Positions 46,028 to 55,063 are shown, counted from the first letter of the stretch. The stretch is DNA of 64,000 nt from JAVVVD01 sp036652795 (GCA_036652795.1 JAVVVD010000007.1:21422-85421); one strand, 5' to 3'. Made by a program: numbers and translations. The notes: generated from the letters alone by a model not told the origin.

Positions 46028-47071
46028 TTATTTTATATAATCTCTGAAATCGCCCATTATAGCATGTGGCACAGGCAAATCTATCATTGTAACCAGACCC
46101 GGGGCCGCATTGATTACATGGGGAATCATGTTTACACACATTGCTATTGTACCTATTCCTCCGTCCACCTCAGGCTGGATTGCCATATTAACCTCAGGGG
46201 TACCCTTTAGCACGATATAGTCGCCCGTATGCGTTCCTTCCATCTCAGGCTCTATCTGCTGCGGGTGTATCATGTCGATCCTGACCTTGCCATCGACATA
46301 GCCTTGACCCGTCATATTCACGCCTGCCACATCGCCGGCCTTTACAAAGCCATAGGCGGATTTGCGCTCAACATTGCTAACGATAGGCTTCATCTGCTGT
46401 TCAAATTTATCCACCTTAAAGCCCAGCGCCTCCGCTATCATGCCAACGGACTCGGCAAAGCCCACATGCCCCGCAAGCGAACCATCCGCAACGCCCGCCG
46501 CAAACGTCTCCTGCGCAAGCCCCACGCCCTGTTCTTCCATAACAGCTGGGCCAAATGGCGATAGCGAATTGACACGCTTACACATAACGCTTTCAACATC
46601 CGTCATGCAGCCGGAAAGACATATCGCCAGCAAATCCATCATAAGTCCTGGATTTATGCCCGTACCAAGCACCGTAGCACCGTTGGCCTTGGCGATTTTA
46701 TCAAGCTCCTGCGCCAAATTCGGGGATTGCGCCTTGGGGTAGCTCATCTCCTCTGCGGTACACACCACGTTTACGCCCTTTTCAAGTATGCATTTAAGTT
46801 TGGGGAAAGCTTTTTTTGTGAACGAATCTGTGGCGACAACGCATATGTCTGCTCCGCCGCGAGTAACGACCTTATCAATATCCGGGCATACGATAACGTC
46901 TGCGTGAACCCCTTGAGGTTCGCCTAAAATATCGAATATGCTTCTGTTGACACGCTGCGGATGTATATCGCACACACCTACAATATCCACTCCCTTTTTG
47001 CGCAAAAGCACCTTTGCAACGCCGCTTCCCATTGCGCCGAAGCCCCAAATGGCAACCCTTATATTGTTCAT
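46028..47071 (-). CDS. ord: 2,4-diaminopentanoate dehydrogenase
   Basis: NAD(P)-dependent enzyme oxidising 2,4-diaminopentanoate to 2-amino-4-oxopentanoate with release of ammonia. The 347-residue product opens with the Rossmann motif IWGFGAMGSGVAKVLL and has a dihydrodipicolinate-reductase-like shape with GTGINPGLMMD. The start at 47071 follows a G-rich site; the longer frame to 47134 would run into the promoter. First gene of the ornithine operon. Confidence 0.94.
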   Translation of the reverse strand: MNNIRVAIWGFGAMGSGVAKVLLRKKGVDIVGVCDIHPQRVNRSIFDILGEPQGVHADVIVCPDIDKVVTRGGADICVVATDSFTKKAFPKLKCILEKGVNVVCTAEEMSYPKAQSPNLAQELDKIAKANGATVLGTGINPGLMMDLLAICLSGCMTDVESVMCKRVNSLSPFGPAVMEEQGVGLAQETFAAGVADGSLAGHVGFAESVGMIAEALGFKVDKFEQQMKPIVSNVERKSAYGFVKAGDVAGVNMTGQGYVDGKVRIDMIHPQQIEPEMEGTHTGDYIVLKGTPEVNMAIQPEVDGGIGTIAMCVNMIPHVINAAPGLVTMIDLPVPHAIMGDFRDYIK

Positions 47072-47117
47072 TATAAGCCCCCCAATATGTAATATTTTTA
47101 TGTTAAGTTTTAAAACG

Positions 47118-47145
47118 ATTATATCATATGGCATGTATATTTCAA
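47118..47145 (-). promoter_or_regulatory. Promoter of the ornithine fermentation operon
   Basis: TTGAAA (47140-47145) and TATAAT with extended TGA (47118-47123), read on the complement, with a 16-bp spacer. It sits 47 bp before ord, in the divergent gap with the coiled-coil protein gene. Confidence 0.75.
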
Positions 47146-47257
47146 AGTATATTCATCTTTTTTATACATTTTGGCCGCTTGTATTGCCTTAATTTTCGGG
47201 TGATGTTACCATTTGCTTATATATCTTATCAAATATATCTTAGAAGGAGAATATGTC

Positions 47258-47710
47258 ATGGAAAATATGCCAAATACTGTGCCCGTCATCACCGCAGCCG
47301 ACGCTTCGGCAGAGGCATTTTCCGCCTATATTGCAGATCAACGCAAGTATCAGTGCGCTCAGTCCAGGCTGTCCATTATCCGTACTGTGGCAATGGTTGT
47401 GCTTGTAGCGGCCGTTGGCCTTGGTCTGGCGGTGATTTTACCCCGCTACAACTCGGTTATGAATCAGATGCAGTCCGCCGCCGCACAAATAGAAACTGTG
47501 GCAGCGCAGGTTGAACAGCTTGACCTTTTAGCCATGACAGAGAGTGTAACAAAGCTTGCTACCGATGGCTCCTCTGGCATAGAATCCGCCCTTGTCAACG
47601 TTTCCAGCGCAATGGAAAAGATAGATCAACTTGACATAAAGGGCCTTAATCGCAGCATAAACGACCTTGGTAAGGTGATGGGGCCTATAGCCCGGTTGTT
47701 CGGAAAGTGA
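47258..47710 (+). CDS. Single-span membrane protein with coiled-coil, unknown
   Basis: Protein of 150 residues. A soluble N-terminus (about 1-45) is followed by one membrane span (about 46-66, IRTVAMVVLVAAVGLGLAVI). A heptad-like helical tail follows with repeated Gln/Val/Leu/Asp patterns and a methyl-accepting-like feel, but without a recognised domain. AGAAGGAGA lies 8 bases before the ATG. It stands alone between the ornithine operon (divergent) and the sortase lipoprotein (convergent). Confidence 0.7.
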   Translation: MENMPNTVPVITAADASAEAFSAYIADQRKYQCAQSRLSIIRTVAMVVLVAAVGLGLAVILPRYNSVMNQMQSAAAQIETVAAQVEQLDLLAMTESVTKLATDGSSGIESALVNVSSAMEKIDQLDIKGLNRSINDLGKVMGPIARLFGK

Positions 47711-47730
47711 TCAGGCATTGTATATTTAGT

Positions 47731-47770
47731 AGCAGGGACGGCTCCATATGGAGCCGCCCCTGCTGTTTTA
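47731..47770. terminator. Bidirectional terminator between convergent genes
   Basis: Stem of seven plus six bp around an A-C mismatch (AGCAGGG, then GGCTCC paired with GGAGCC, loop ATAT), followed by TGTTTTAT on the plus strand. It lies 20 bp after the coiled-coil gene. Confidence 0.8.
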
Positions 47771-47787
47771 TATGGCATTAAAATTCA

Positions 47788-49809
47788 TTAGTTTATCTTA
47801 CGCAGGAAGAAGTACAACCTTGCGTAGTTGCCGCCGGAGGAATCCGAATGCTCGTTGCCGCAGGTATACAGCGTCATAAACGTATCCTTGGGGGATACAT
47901 TAACGTCGAATTTATACTGCGAGTTTTCAATCTGCGAATTTATCCACTTCTGTATCTGCTCATCGGTATCCAGCCAGTTATCCTTGGGGTGATACCAGGT
48001 ATTGTACTCCAGCTGGCTGTATTTTGAGCTAGCAGGGGTTTCATACATTGAGAATATCTCCCACTGTGATTCTGTTCCATACAGGTCTATGGTCATAATA
48101 CGGCCCTTGTATGTTTTGAAATCCGGCAGACCCGCGGTTGCCAGATCCGGCGTCTTGCACTTAGAATATGCACAGGTAGCGTTGCCTAAGTTAAACTCCT
48201 GTATGTGATGCAGCTGATGGAACATCGTTCCCGACACGCGGGAGTTATGGCCCGTGATTACGTTATTTTTTGTCAGCTTGTTGTAGAAAGCATATATTGA
48301 GCCGCTCTCGGACGTTTTCTTATCCAGATCGTGGGTGTTATAATACCACAGCTCCTTGTCGTTGAACATTATAGGATAGCTGATTACCGTACCGTCTATA
48401 CCTATCCAGCCAACCACATCGGAATTTTTAGCCTTGGCGGCAGTTAACTCAGCGTCATATTTTTTTGCGCCTGTCATTGGGAACTGAGACAGGGGCACGC
48501 TGTTGTCGCTGTGTGACGCAATAGCGTCAGCGCAGGATTTTGTAAGTTTGCCGTCGCTGTCAACCTTGATGCTCGCAGCGCGAAGCGCTGCGCCTGCAAG
48601 TGTGGATTTGCCCTCCAGATGCGCGGTTACGGCCTCTCCGTCGGAAGAATTGATCACTCCGTCTGCATTGACATCGCCAAGCACAACAAGCGTTGCAAGG
48701 AGCGCACCGTCCTTATATACCTCAACGCCCGTATAGACGCCATCGGTATCAGCCATGGCGCTGCCGCCCGCCTTTATCTCTATGTTTGCAGAACCGGTAT
48801 ATGCACCCACCACAGTTTTAACGCGGGCTACCGGCATACCTGGCGCAAAGCCCAATATGAATGTGCCATCCATATACGGGCTTATCTTCCAGTTATCCAC
48901 TCCGCACTGGAAGTCGGTGTCATTGCCAAATGCCACAACCGAGCCATCTTTTTTAGCTACAACAGCATGTACCGCACCCGCGGCTACGCTCTTTGCATCC
49001 GTAATAGCGGCAGCAGCCGGATCATCCGGTATGCACACCACGCTGCCTGCGCCGGTAACGCCTATTGTGGCAGTACCGCCTGCGGCTATGCTTACTATGT
49101 CGCTCCATGCTGAAACATCATTTTTAGTGGATATTGCGGTTCCGTCATCCTTAATGGCCACGGTCTGATCCGTGCCTGCATTTATTGTTTTAACGCCGCT
49201 CCAATCCGAAATATTGCACTGGCCCATTGCGTTATCGCCTGTGGCTACCAGTGTTCCATCCTTTTTAAGGCCAATGGTATGCTTGCCTGCCGCCGCAACA
49301 GCGACTATATCGCTCCATGCGTTTACATTGCACTGACCCGCCGCATTGTCGCCCGCAGCGACCACCGTGCCATTGGTTTTAAGGCCGACTATATGGCCTG
49401 CGCCTGCCGCAACCATTGCGATATCCGTCCACGCCTTTGCCTCAGTTGCAAGCGTTTCGTTACCCGCAACCATAACAATGCCGCCGGAGGTAAGGCCTAC
49501 CGACAGCGTTTCGCCTGCGGCCACATATACTATATTTTTCCAGCTTTTAACAGCCAATTGGCCTGTTGTATCATGGCCGGCTACTATTACAGTGCCGTCG
49601 GAGCGTGCGCCCAGCGTATGGACATCACCCGCCGCAACCATGCCAACACCGGTAGGTATATTAATCTGAAGCTCTAGCACCGTGCTATCGTCCGGAGCAG
49701 GTGTTGGTTCCAACACATCGATAACACCGTCATCTCCGCCCTTGCATCCAGCAAATACGCTTGCTAAAGTGATAAGCGCCAAAAGCAGCGCCAATAGCTT
49801 TTTTTTCAT
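47788..49809 (-). CDS. Lipoprotein with RCC1-like repeats, dockerin-like loop and class B sortase domain
   Basis: Predicted surface lipoprotein of 673 residues. The signal peptide ends in a lipobox with C22. Residues about 57-305 form six or seven RCC1/BLIP-II-like repeats of ~40 residues (pattern ...VAAGxxHTxGLKxDGTVxAxGxN). A dockerin-like calcium loop DVNADGVINSSD lies at 379-390. Residues about 450-673 are a class B sortase with H521 (ITGHN), C650 (TLYTCG) and R664. The start at 49809 has AGGAGG and a promoter; the frame runs upstream to 50004 but that would start before the promoter. Target unknown. Confidence 0.85.
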   Translation of the reverse strand: MKKKLLALLLALITLASVFAGCKGGDDGVIDVLEPTPAPDDSTVLELQINIPTGVGMVAAGDVHTLGARSDGTVIVAGHDTTGQLAVKSWKNIVYVAAGETLSVGLTSGGIVMVAGNETLATEAKAWTDIAMVAAGAGHIVGLKTNGTVVAAGDNAAGQCNVNAWSDIVAVAAAGKHTIGLKKDGTLVATGDNAMGQCNISDWSGVKTINAGTDQTVAIKDDGTAISTKNDVSAWSDIVSIAAGGTATIGVTGAGSVVCIPDDPAAAAITDAKSVAAGAVHAVVAKKDGSVVAFGNDTDFQCGVDNWKISPYMDGTFILGFAPGMPVARVKTVVGAYTGSANIEIKAGGSAMADTDGVYTGVEVYKDGALLATLVVLGDVNADGVINSSDGEAVTAHLEGKSTLAGAALRAASIKVDSDGKLTKSCADAIASHSDNSVPLSQFPMTGAKKYDAELTAAKAKNSDVVGWIGIDGTVISYPIMFNDKELWYYNTHDLDKKTSESGSIYAFYNKLTKNNVITGHNSRVSGTMFHQLHHIQEFNLGNATCAYSKCKTPDLATAGLPDFKTYKGRIMTIDLYGTESQWEIFSMYETPASSKYSQLEYNTWYHPKDNWLDTDEQIQKWINSQIENSQYKFDVNVSPKDTFMTLYTCGNEHSDSSGGNYARLYFFLRKIN

Positions 49810-49850
49810 AAGTTGTCCTCCTGGGGGTTGTCCCCACATATTCATGTTGT

Positions 49851-49878
49851 ATGATACCACAAAACTTCCCAATCTCAA
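49851..49878 (-). promoter_or_regulatory. Promoter of the sortase lipoprotein gene
   Basis: TTGAGA (49873-49878) and TATCAT (49851-49856) on the complement, 16-bp spacer. The short leader holds a GGGG/CCCC hairpin just before the ribosome site. Confidence 0.65.
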
Positions 49879-49948
49879 AGCGTATTCATAAATATTTAAC
49901 ACATTGCGCAGGGCATTATTGCCACTCAATCCTGCTTTATCTACATGC

Positions 49949-49996
49949 AAAAGGGCGCGATTGCGCAATGCGAAAAGCACTGCCATCACGCCCTTT
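49949..49996 (-). terminator. Terminator of lysS
   Basis: Nine-bp outer stem (GGGCGTGAT/ATCGCGCCC) enclosing an inner seven-bp hairpin, followed by UUUU on the minus strand, 30 bp after lysS. Confidence 0.8.
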
Positions 49997-50025
49997 AATA
50001 TCATTTTGCCGCGCTGTAGTTCCCT

Positions 50026-51543
50026 TTATTTGGAAATAGGCTTCATCGTGGGGAAAAGCAGCACATCGCGTATCGTAGGCGAATCTGTCAATAGCATTAT
50101 CAGCCTGTCTATACCTATGCCTATACCGCCTGTGGGTGGCATACCGTATTCCAGCGCAAGGCAGAAATCCTCGTCTATCATCATGGCCTCATCATCGCCC
50201 TTATCCCGCTCCTGCGCCTGCTGAACAAAGCGATCCCGCTGATCCACCGGATCATTTAGCTCTGAAAACGCATTTGCGTATTCGTGCCCGGCAATAAACA
50301 GCTCAAATCTCTCCGTAAGGCCGGGGAATCCGGGCTTACGCTTGCTGAGCGGGGATATCTCTATAGGGTAGTCTATTATGAAGGTTGGCTGTATCAGGTT
50401 ATCCTCTGCAAACTCGTCGAATGCCAATGCCAATATCTGACCCTTTGTGGCAGTTTTATCCTCCACAAAAAGGCCAATCTGTTTTGCCAGCTCATGCGCC
50501 TGCAAATCGCTTTCACAGCCATAAAAATCAACGCCTGCATATTGCTTTACCGCATCGTTCATTGTAAGCCGTTTAAACGGTGTCGCAAGGTCTATATCCT
50601 GCCCCTGATAGCTTATCATATCCTTGCCGTTTACCATCTTGTTTGCGTGCGATATTATATCCTCGCACAGCTCCATCATGCCATTATAATCCGTGTATGC
50701 CTGATATATCTCAATTGTGGTAAACTCAGGGTTATGTGTGGCGTCCATGCCCTCATTGCGGAATATGCGCCCCATCTCATACACGCGCTCAAGACCGCCA
50801 ACTATGCACATCTTAAGGTGCAGCTCGGTTGCTATTCGCATGTACATATCCATATCCAGCGCATTGTGATGCGTGATAAACGGGCGCGCGGACGCACCGC
50901 TAGCCGTGGTGTTGAGCACAGGCGTATCCACCTCAATAAAGCCCTTGGAATTTAGCCGCTCCCTTATCTGTGCGATTATCGCGCTGCGCTTTTTAAAGGT
51001 GTCGCGCACCTCAGGATTAACTATAAGATCAACAAACCGCTGGCGATAGCGAATTTCCTGGTCCTTGAGGCCATGGAACTTCTCAGGCAAAGGCCTTAGA
51101 GACTTGGAAAGCAACGTTACGGTTTCTGCATGTATGCTCACTTCGCCTGTTTTTGTTAAAAACACCTTGCCCGTAACACCTAGTATATCGCCTATGTCCA
51201 TCGACTTAAATGCGGCGTATGCGTCGTCTCCTATGGCATCACTGCGAACATATATCTGTATACCGCCCTTATAATCCAGCAGATGCGCAAAGCTTGCCTT
51301 GCCCATTACTCGCTTTGACATCATGCGGCCGGCAATGCTGACAGGCTTATCTATAAGCTCGTCTGAGTTGTTAGTTATGTCTGCACTGTAATACTGCTGA
51401 TCAAATCTGACATGGCGAAAAGGGTCGCAGCCGGCATCCTGCAAAGCCCTAAGTTTATCCCTACGCACCTGAAGCAGCTCGGAAAGCTCCTGCTGCGTAA
51501 GCTCTTTTGTTTCTACCGGTCGATTCTCCTTCGTGTTTTCCAT
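50026..51543 (-). CDS. lysS: Lysyl-tRNA synthetase, class II
   Basis: Charges tRNA-Lys. The 505-residue product has an N-terminal OB-fold anticodon domain (about 55-175) and a class II catalytic core. Motif 2 is FRNEGMDATHNPEFT and motif 3 GIGIGIDRLIMLL. The start at 51543 follows GGAG; the frame to 51582 adds 13 residues that overlap the greA spacer. It follows greA closely, a common Firmicutes order. Confidence 0.97.
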   Translation of the reverse strand: MENTKENRPVETKELTQQELSELLQVRRDKLRALQDAGCDPFRHVRFDQQYYSADITNNSDELIDKPVSIAGRMMSKRVMGKASFAHLLDYKGGIQIYVRSDAIGDDAYAAFKSMDIGDILGVTGKVFLTKTGEVSIHAETVTLLSKSLRPLPEKFHGLKDQEIRYRQRFVDLIVNPEVRDTFKKRSAIIAQIRERLNSKGFIEVDTPVLNTTASGASARPFITHHNALDMDMYMRIATELHLKMCIVGGLERVYEMGRIFRNEGMDATHNPEFTTIEIYQAYTDYNGMMELCEDIISHANKMVNGKDMISYQGQDIDLATPFKRLTMNDAVKQYAGVDFYGCESDLQAHELAKQIGLFVEDKTATKGQILALAFDEFAEDNLIQPTFIIDYPIEISPLSKRKPGFPGLTERFELFIAGHEYANAFSELNDPVDQRDRFVQQAQERDKGDDEAMMIDEDFCLALEYGMPPTGGIGIGIDRLIMLLTDSPTIRDVLLFPTMKPISK

Positions 51544-51585
51544 TGTAATTCTCCATTCCTGTAGGCATATCGTAGTAAGCACATA

Positions 51586-52056
51586 TCACTTGCCTATTGA
51601 AAGCACCTTTAGCTTCACAACGCCGCCCGGCGTATTTACATCAACGATCTCATCCTTCTTTTTACCCAGCAGCGCCTTGCCTATGGGTGCTTCGTTGGAT
51701 ATACGGTTTTGCAGCGGATTTGCCTCCGCGCTGCCCACTATCTGGAAGCTCATGTTTATATTCGAAGACATGTTCTGCACCTGCACAATCGCGCCAACGC
51801 TTACTATTTCTGTATCTAAATTATCCTCGTCGATAAGTACGACATTGCGCAGCATGTTTTCTATTTCGGCTATCTCATATTCGATGCGCGATTGCTCTGC
51901 CTTTGCCGCGTCATATTCCGCATTCTCGCTTAGATCTCCGAAGGAGCGCGCTATCTTTATCTGTTCAGCAATCTCGGTACGGCCGGTCGTCTTAAGGTAC
52001 TCCAGCCTATCCTCGTATTTTGTCACACCTTCAGCGGTGAGTCGCATTTCTGCCAT
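51586..52056 (-). CDS. greA: Transcription elongation factor GreA
   Basis: Rescues backtracked RNA polymerase by stimulating transcript cleavage. The 156-residue product has the N-terminal coiled coil (tip ENAEYDAAKAEQ, about 41-52) and the C-terminal FKBP-like domain ending in a glycine-rich SIGK. GGAGG precedes the start, and a perfect consensus promoter lies 50 bp upstream. Confidence 0.96.
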   Translation of the reverse strand: MAEMRLTAEGVTKYEDRLEYLKTTGRTEIAEQIKIARSFGDLSENAEYDAAKAEQSRIEYEIAEIENMLRNVVLIDEDNLDTEIVSVGAIVQVQNMSSNINMSFQIVGSAEANPLQNRISNEAPIGKALLGKKKDEIVDVNTPGGVVKLKVLSIGK

Positions 52057-52103
52057 TATTTTTTCCTCCCGAAGTAATCCTTGCTCTAAATTGGTTACAA
52101 GCT

Positions 52104-52132
52104 ATTATATGGATGCTATATCCCTTTGTCAA
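52104..52132 (-). promoter_or_regulatory. Consensus promoter of greA-lysS
   Basis: Exact TTGACA (52127-52132) and TATAAT (52104-52109) on the complement with a 17-bp spacer. The -35 box overlaps the dusB stop codon, so greA-lysS can be transcribed independently of dusB. Confidence 0.9.
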
Positions 52133-53097
52133 GAAATACCACCGCGGCAGCTATCAAGCAGTGTTTCAAGCGCATCCAGCGTATCTGCCGTGTTTGCGGC
52201 TGCACGTAACGCCGCCGCATTTTTCAATCCCTTCACATACCATGCAATATGCTTGCGCATCTCAATGATGCCCTTACGTCCGTATTTATCCGCCATACGC
52301 CGTGCATGATACAACGCCATATCCAGCCGCTGCTGTGCCGTTGGCGGCATATATGCTTCGCCAAAGAGCGCCGCCTTTATTTCCCGGAAAATAAAGGGGT
52401 TACCCATTGCGCCCCGCGCTACCATCACCCCATCGCACCCCGTGCACGCCCGCATACGCACAGCATCTGCGCCGCAGAATATATCGCCATTGCCTATTAC
52501 CGCTACGCTCACAGCACGCTTCACCTCAGCTATGATATCCCAGTCCGCCTGCCCGCTATACATCTGCTCACGCGTGCGGCCATGCAGTGTCAGTATCCGC
52601 GCACCGCTATCCTGCGCCATACTCGCAAATTCCACAGCGTTTATATGCTCATCGTCATATCCCTTGCGAAATTTTACCGACACCGGCAAATCGCTTGCTC
52701 GTGCCACAGCGGAAATTATCCTGCCCGCAAGCGGCAGATCTCGCATCAGCGCACTGCCCTCACCGTTGGCAACTATCTTGTGCGCAGGACAGCCCATGTT
52801 GATATCTATGAGCGCCAGCTCGCCATTATTACCGCCGCACAGCCGTCGCGCAGCCTCCGCCATTATGTCGGGATCGCTGCCAAAAAGCTGAACAGCTGCC
52901 GGCCGTTCGCCCGATCCTATCTCCAGCAGCTCCGCTGTATGCTCGCTGCCATAGTGCAATCCCTTAGCACTCACCATTTCAGTATATGTAAGGTCACACC
53001 CTTGCGCACAGCATATCTCGCGATACACCATGTCTGTTACGCCCGCCATGGGCGCAAGCAGCACCGGAAATGCGATCTTTTTATCTTTAAGCAGCAT
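52129..53097 (-). CDS. dus: tRNA-dihydrouridine synthase DusB-like
   Basis: FMN enzyme that reduces uridines in tRNA. The 322-residue product has the LAPMAGVTDMVYR start, the catalytic cysteine in DINMGCPAHKIV (about residue 104), and FRKGYDD and GNGDIFCG flavin motifs. It follows the membrane-anchored protein gene by one base. Assigned to the DusB type by family resemblance. Confidence 0.93.
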   Translation of the reverse strand: MLLKDKKIAFPVLLAPMAGVTDMVYREICCAQGCDLTYTEMVSAKGLHYGSEHTAELLEIGSGERPAAVQLFGSDPDIMAEAARRLCGGNNGELALIDINMGCPAHKIVANGEGSALMRDLPLAGRIISAVARASDLPVSVKFRKGYDDEHINAVEFASMAQDSGARILTLHGRTREQMYSGQADWDIIAEVKRAVSVAVIGNGDIFCGADAVRMRACTGCDGVMVARGAMGNPFIFREIKAALFGEAYMPPTAQQRLDMALYHARRMADKYGRKGIIEMRKHIAWYVKGLKNAAALRAAANTADTLDALETLLDSCRGGIS

Positions 53098-53098
53098 A

Positions 53099-53662
53099 TT
53101 ACCCGTTTTCCTGTAACAAACTTAGATCAGGTGTTCCCTTTGGTCGTGGTGTGGGATTTTCATCTATCAGTTTTAATTCATCTATGTACCAACGCGAGTC
53201 TATTCTTTTAAATACGATATCATACCGTGTCGTCTTCCATTCAGGCAACTTCGCATCGGGGTTACCGGACCCTTCGTTTACCGTGGCCGCTATGCCCGTT
53301 ACCTTTTCCATCACCCTAAATCCAGCCGTATTTCCCCACGGCATAACGCTTATGCCCTCTATATCCACATTGTATGTGAAGTCGGTTATAGTGAATGCAT
53401 CGTATTTGCTGTCCTTCAGTGCTGCATCCTTATCCACAAAGTGTTGTGTAAAATATTCCGTCATTTCAAGCACGGAGCCATCTTGCAATATGCACTCCGC
53501 GCGCAGATGCATCCCCTCGGTAACGAGTATGTACATGTTGCTTACATACATCGCCATCGTAAATGCCCCTACGCCTATCCCTGCCACCACAAGTATTATA
53601 AGCAATGTTTTAAACACATACCACACGGATTTTTTAGGCACTGTATATTGATTTTTTGCCAT
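53099..53662 (-). CDS. Membrane-anchored protein of unknown function
   Basis: 187 residues: a short basic N-terminus, one membrane span (about 15-42), then an extracellular strand-rich domain resembling NTF2-like/SnoaL-type stability domains by pattern only (ITDFTYNVDIEGI, YDIVFKRIDSRWYIDELKLI). It ends in a Pro-rich PTPRPKGTPDLS tail. No family recognised. It stands between rplL and dus, where rpoB would be expected. Confidence 0.65.
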   Translation of the reverse strand: MAKNQYTVPKKSVWYVFKTLLIILVVAGIGVGAFTMAMYVSNMYILVTEGMHLRAECILQDGSVLEMTEYFTQHFVDKDAALKDSKYDAFTITDFTYNVDIEGISVMPWGNTAGFRVMEKVTGIAATVNEGSGNPDAKLPEWKTTRYDIVFKRIDSRWYIDELKLIDENPTPRPKGTPDLSLLQENG

Positions 53663-53828
53663 CAGCTCTCACCCGCCTCATATCAGTATAGCCTACGCCA
53701 AGTCCGATTTATTCCTCATAATAGCATAAGCGGCCACAATGTGCAAATGAACAGATTATATGGTTTTTTCGCTGCTGCTGCACTTAATTATGGCTTTACA
53801 TTGGCGCTTCCAATACACAAAATGGAAA

Positions 53829-53859
53829 CGGCTCCATGCCCAACACGAGCAAGGAGCCG
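53829..53859 (-). terminator. Terminator of rplJL
   Basis: Seven-bp stem CGGCTCC/GGAGCCG (53829-53835 with 53853-53859) and a 17-base loop, followed on the minus strand by UUUCCAUUUU, 34 bp after the rplL stop. Confidence 0.75.
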
Positions 53860-53892
53860 ATACGATATCCGTAACGATTATCTGTGTAAAGC

Positions 53893-54258
53893 TTATTTGA
53901 TCTCCACTGTTGCGCCAACTTCCTTGAGGGCAGCGGCGATCTTTTCGCATTCTTCCTTGGTAGCGGCTTCCTTAACGGCCTTAGGAGCGGAATCAACCAG
54001 ATCCTTGGCCTCTTTAAGACCCAAACCGGTAAGCTCACGCACAACCTTGATGACCTTGATCTTCTCGCCGCCAACTTCCGTAAGTATGGCGTCAAACTCG
54101 GTCTTTTCTTCAACAACTTCAGCGGCGGCGGGGCCTGCAACCGCAACAGCGGAAGCGGCGGCGGACACGCCAAATTCCTCTTCAAGTGCCTTAACCAGTT
54201 CGTTGAGTTCCATCACTGACATAGCCTTGATATCGGCAATCAATTGCTCTTTATTCAT
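53893..54258 (-). CDS. rplL: 50S ribosomal protein L7/L12
   Basis: Stalk protein that recruits translation GTPases. The 121-residue product has an N-terminal dimerisation helix (about 1-35), an alanine-rich hinge (about 36-52) and the C-terminal domain with [26 protein letters not shown] precedes the start. It is followed by a terminator, not rpoB. Confidence 0.97.
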   Translation of the reverse strand: MNKEQLIADIKAMSVMELNELVKALEEEFGVSAAASAVAVAGPAAAEVVEEKTEFDAILTEVGGEKIKVIKVVRELTGLGLKEAKDLVDSAPKAVKEAATKEECEKIAAALKEVGATVEIK

Positions 54259-54306
54259 TGTAAGTTCCTCCTATAAGTATTTTGAATATAGTTTTTTTGT
54301 TGCCGA

Positions 54307-54864
54307 TCATTCGGCCTTTTCTTCTTCCTGCTTAGGCGCTTCCTGCGCCGTTTCCGTAGCCTGAGCGGCGCCGGCTTTCTCCGCGATTTGGCCCATTACG
54401 ACGGCCAGCTTGGAGATTGGGGACATCATGCTGCCCAGCAAACGAGCGATAAGCTGCTCGCGTGAGGGCAAATCTGCCAGAGCGTTCACGGTTTCGGCGT
54501 TAAATACCGCGCCTTCCACTATACCGCCCTTCATCTCGCATTTCTTGTACTTTTTGATGGTCTCCTTGAGTATCTTGGCTGGGGTCGCTGCGTCCTCATA
54601 ACCGAATGCGAACGCGGAGGGACCCTTCAAGAATTCCAGGATGCTTTCGTCAACATTTGCTTCCATAGCTGCGCGCTCCACGATGGAGTTCTTGAGCACG
54701 GCGTATTCCACGCCGGCTTTGCGCATATTGCTGCGAAGCTCTGTGACCTGAGCCACGGTGAGTCCGCGATAATCGAAAATTATTACGGATTGTGCCTTGG
54801 CTATCTTCTCCCGGACTTCGGAAACCTTAGCTGCCTTAATCTCGACGTTTTTGACGTTTGCCAT
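54307..54864 (-). CDS. rplJ: 50S ribosomal protein L10
   Basis: Base of the L7/L12 stalk. The 185-residue product has the conserved IIFDYRGLTVAQVTELR and an acidic Glu/Ala/Lys-rich C-terminal tail that binds L12. Expression is set by the leader just upstream. Confidence 0.96.
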   Translation of the reverse strand: MANVKNVEIKAAKVSEVREKIAKAQSVIIFDYRGLTVAQVTELRSNMRKAGVEYAVLKNSIVERAAMEANVDESILEFLKGPSAFAFGYEDAATPAKILKETIKKYKKCEMKGGIVEGAVFNAETVNALADLPSREQLIARLLGSMMSPISKLAVVMGQIAEKAGAAQATETAQEAPKQEEEKAE

Positions 54865-54874
54865 GGTTTCACCT

Positions 54875-54990
54875 CCTAAAAAATAAATCCCCTGCCAAAA
54901 GACAGAGGATATAACAACACCGTAATTGTGTAGTTAATCACCTCGGCAGGATTTACGCCCATAAGGCCACCGGCTGTCTTTGGCAATATT
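54875..54990 (-). ncRNA. L10 leader: attenuator controlling rplJL
   Basis: The RNA can form two exclusive helices. One pairs GCCAAAGACAG (54974-54984) with CTGTCTTTTGGC (54894-54905). The other pairs TAAATCCTGCC (54945-54955) with GGCAGGGGATTTA, followed directly by six U's (54878-54883), making an intrinsic terminator. GGC at 54894-54896 is shared by both. This matches the known L10 leader: the ribosomal protein complex L10-L12 sets the balance. The rplJ ribosome site follows the U-run. The leader start is approximate. Confidence 0.88.
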
Positions 54991-55063
54991 TGATTCCGTG
55001 CGGTAGCATATCATACCGCCGCACGGTTGTCAACTCAATATGCACTCCCGCAGGGTTGCTGCA

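Noticed and set aside
49810..50004. 65-residue extension of the sortase lipoprotein
   Set aside because: Would begin upstream of the promoter and bury the signal peptide.
52249..53211. 320-codon frame antisense to dus
   Set aside because: Lies opposite a clear DusB gene; its composition (His, Arg, Tyr rich) is typical of a shadow frame.
53441..54364. 307-codon frame on the plus strand over rplL
   Set aside because: Covers the antisense of L7/L12 and the terminator; Ser/Ala-rich shadow frame without a start signal.
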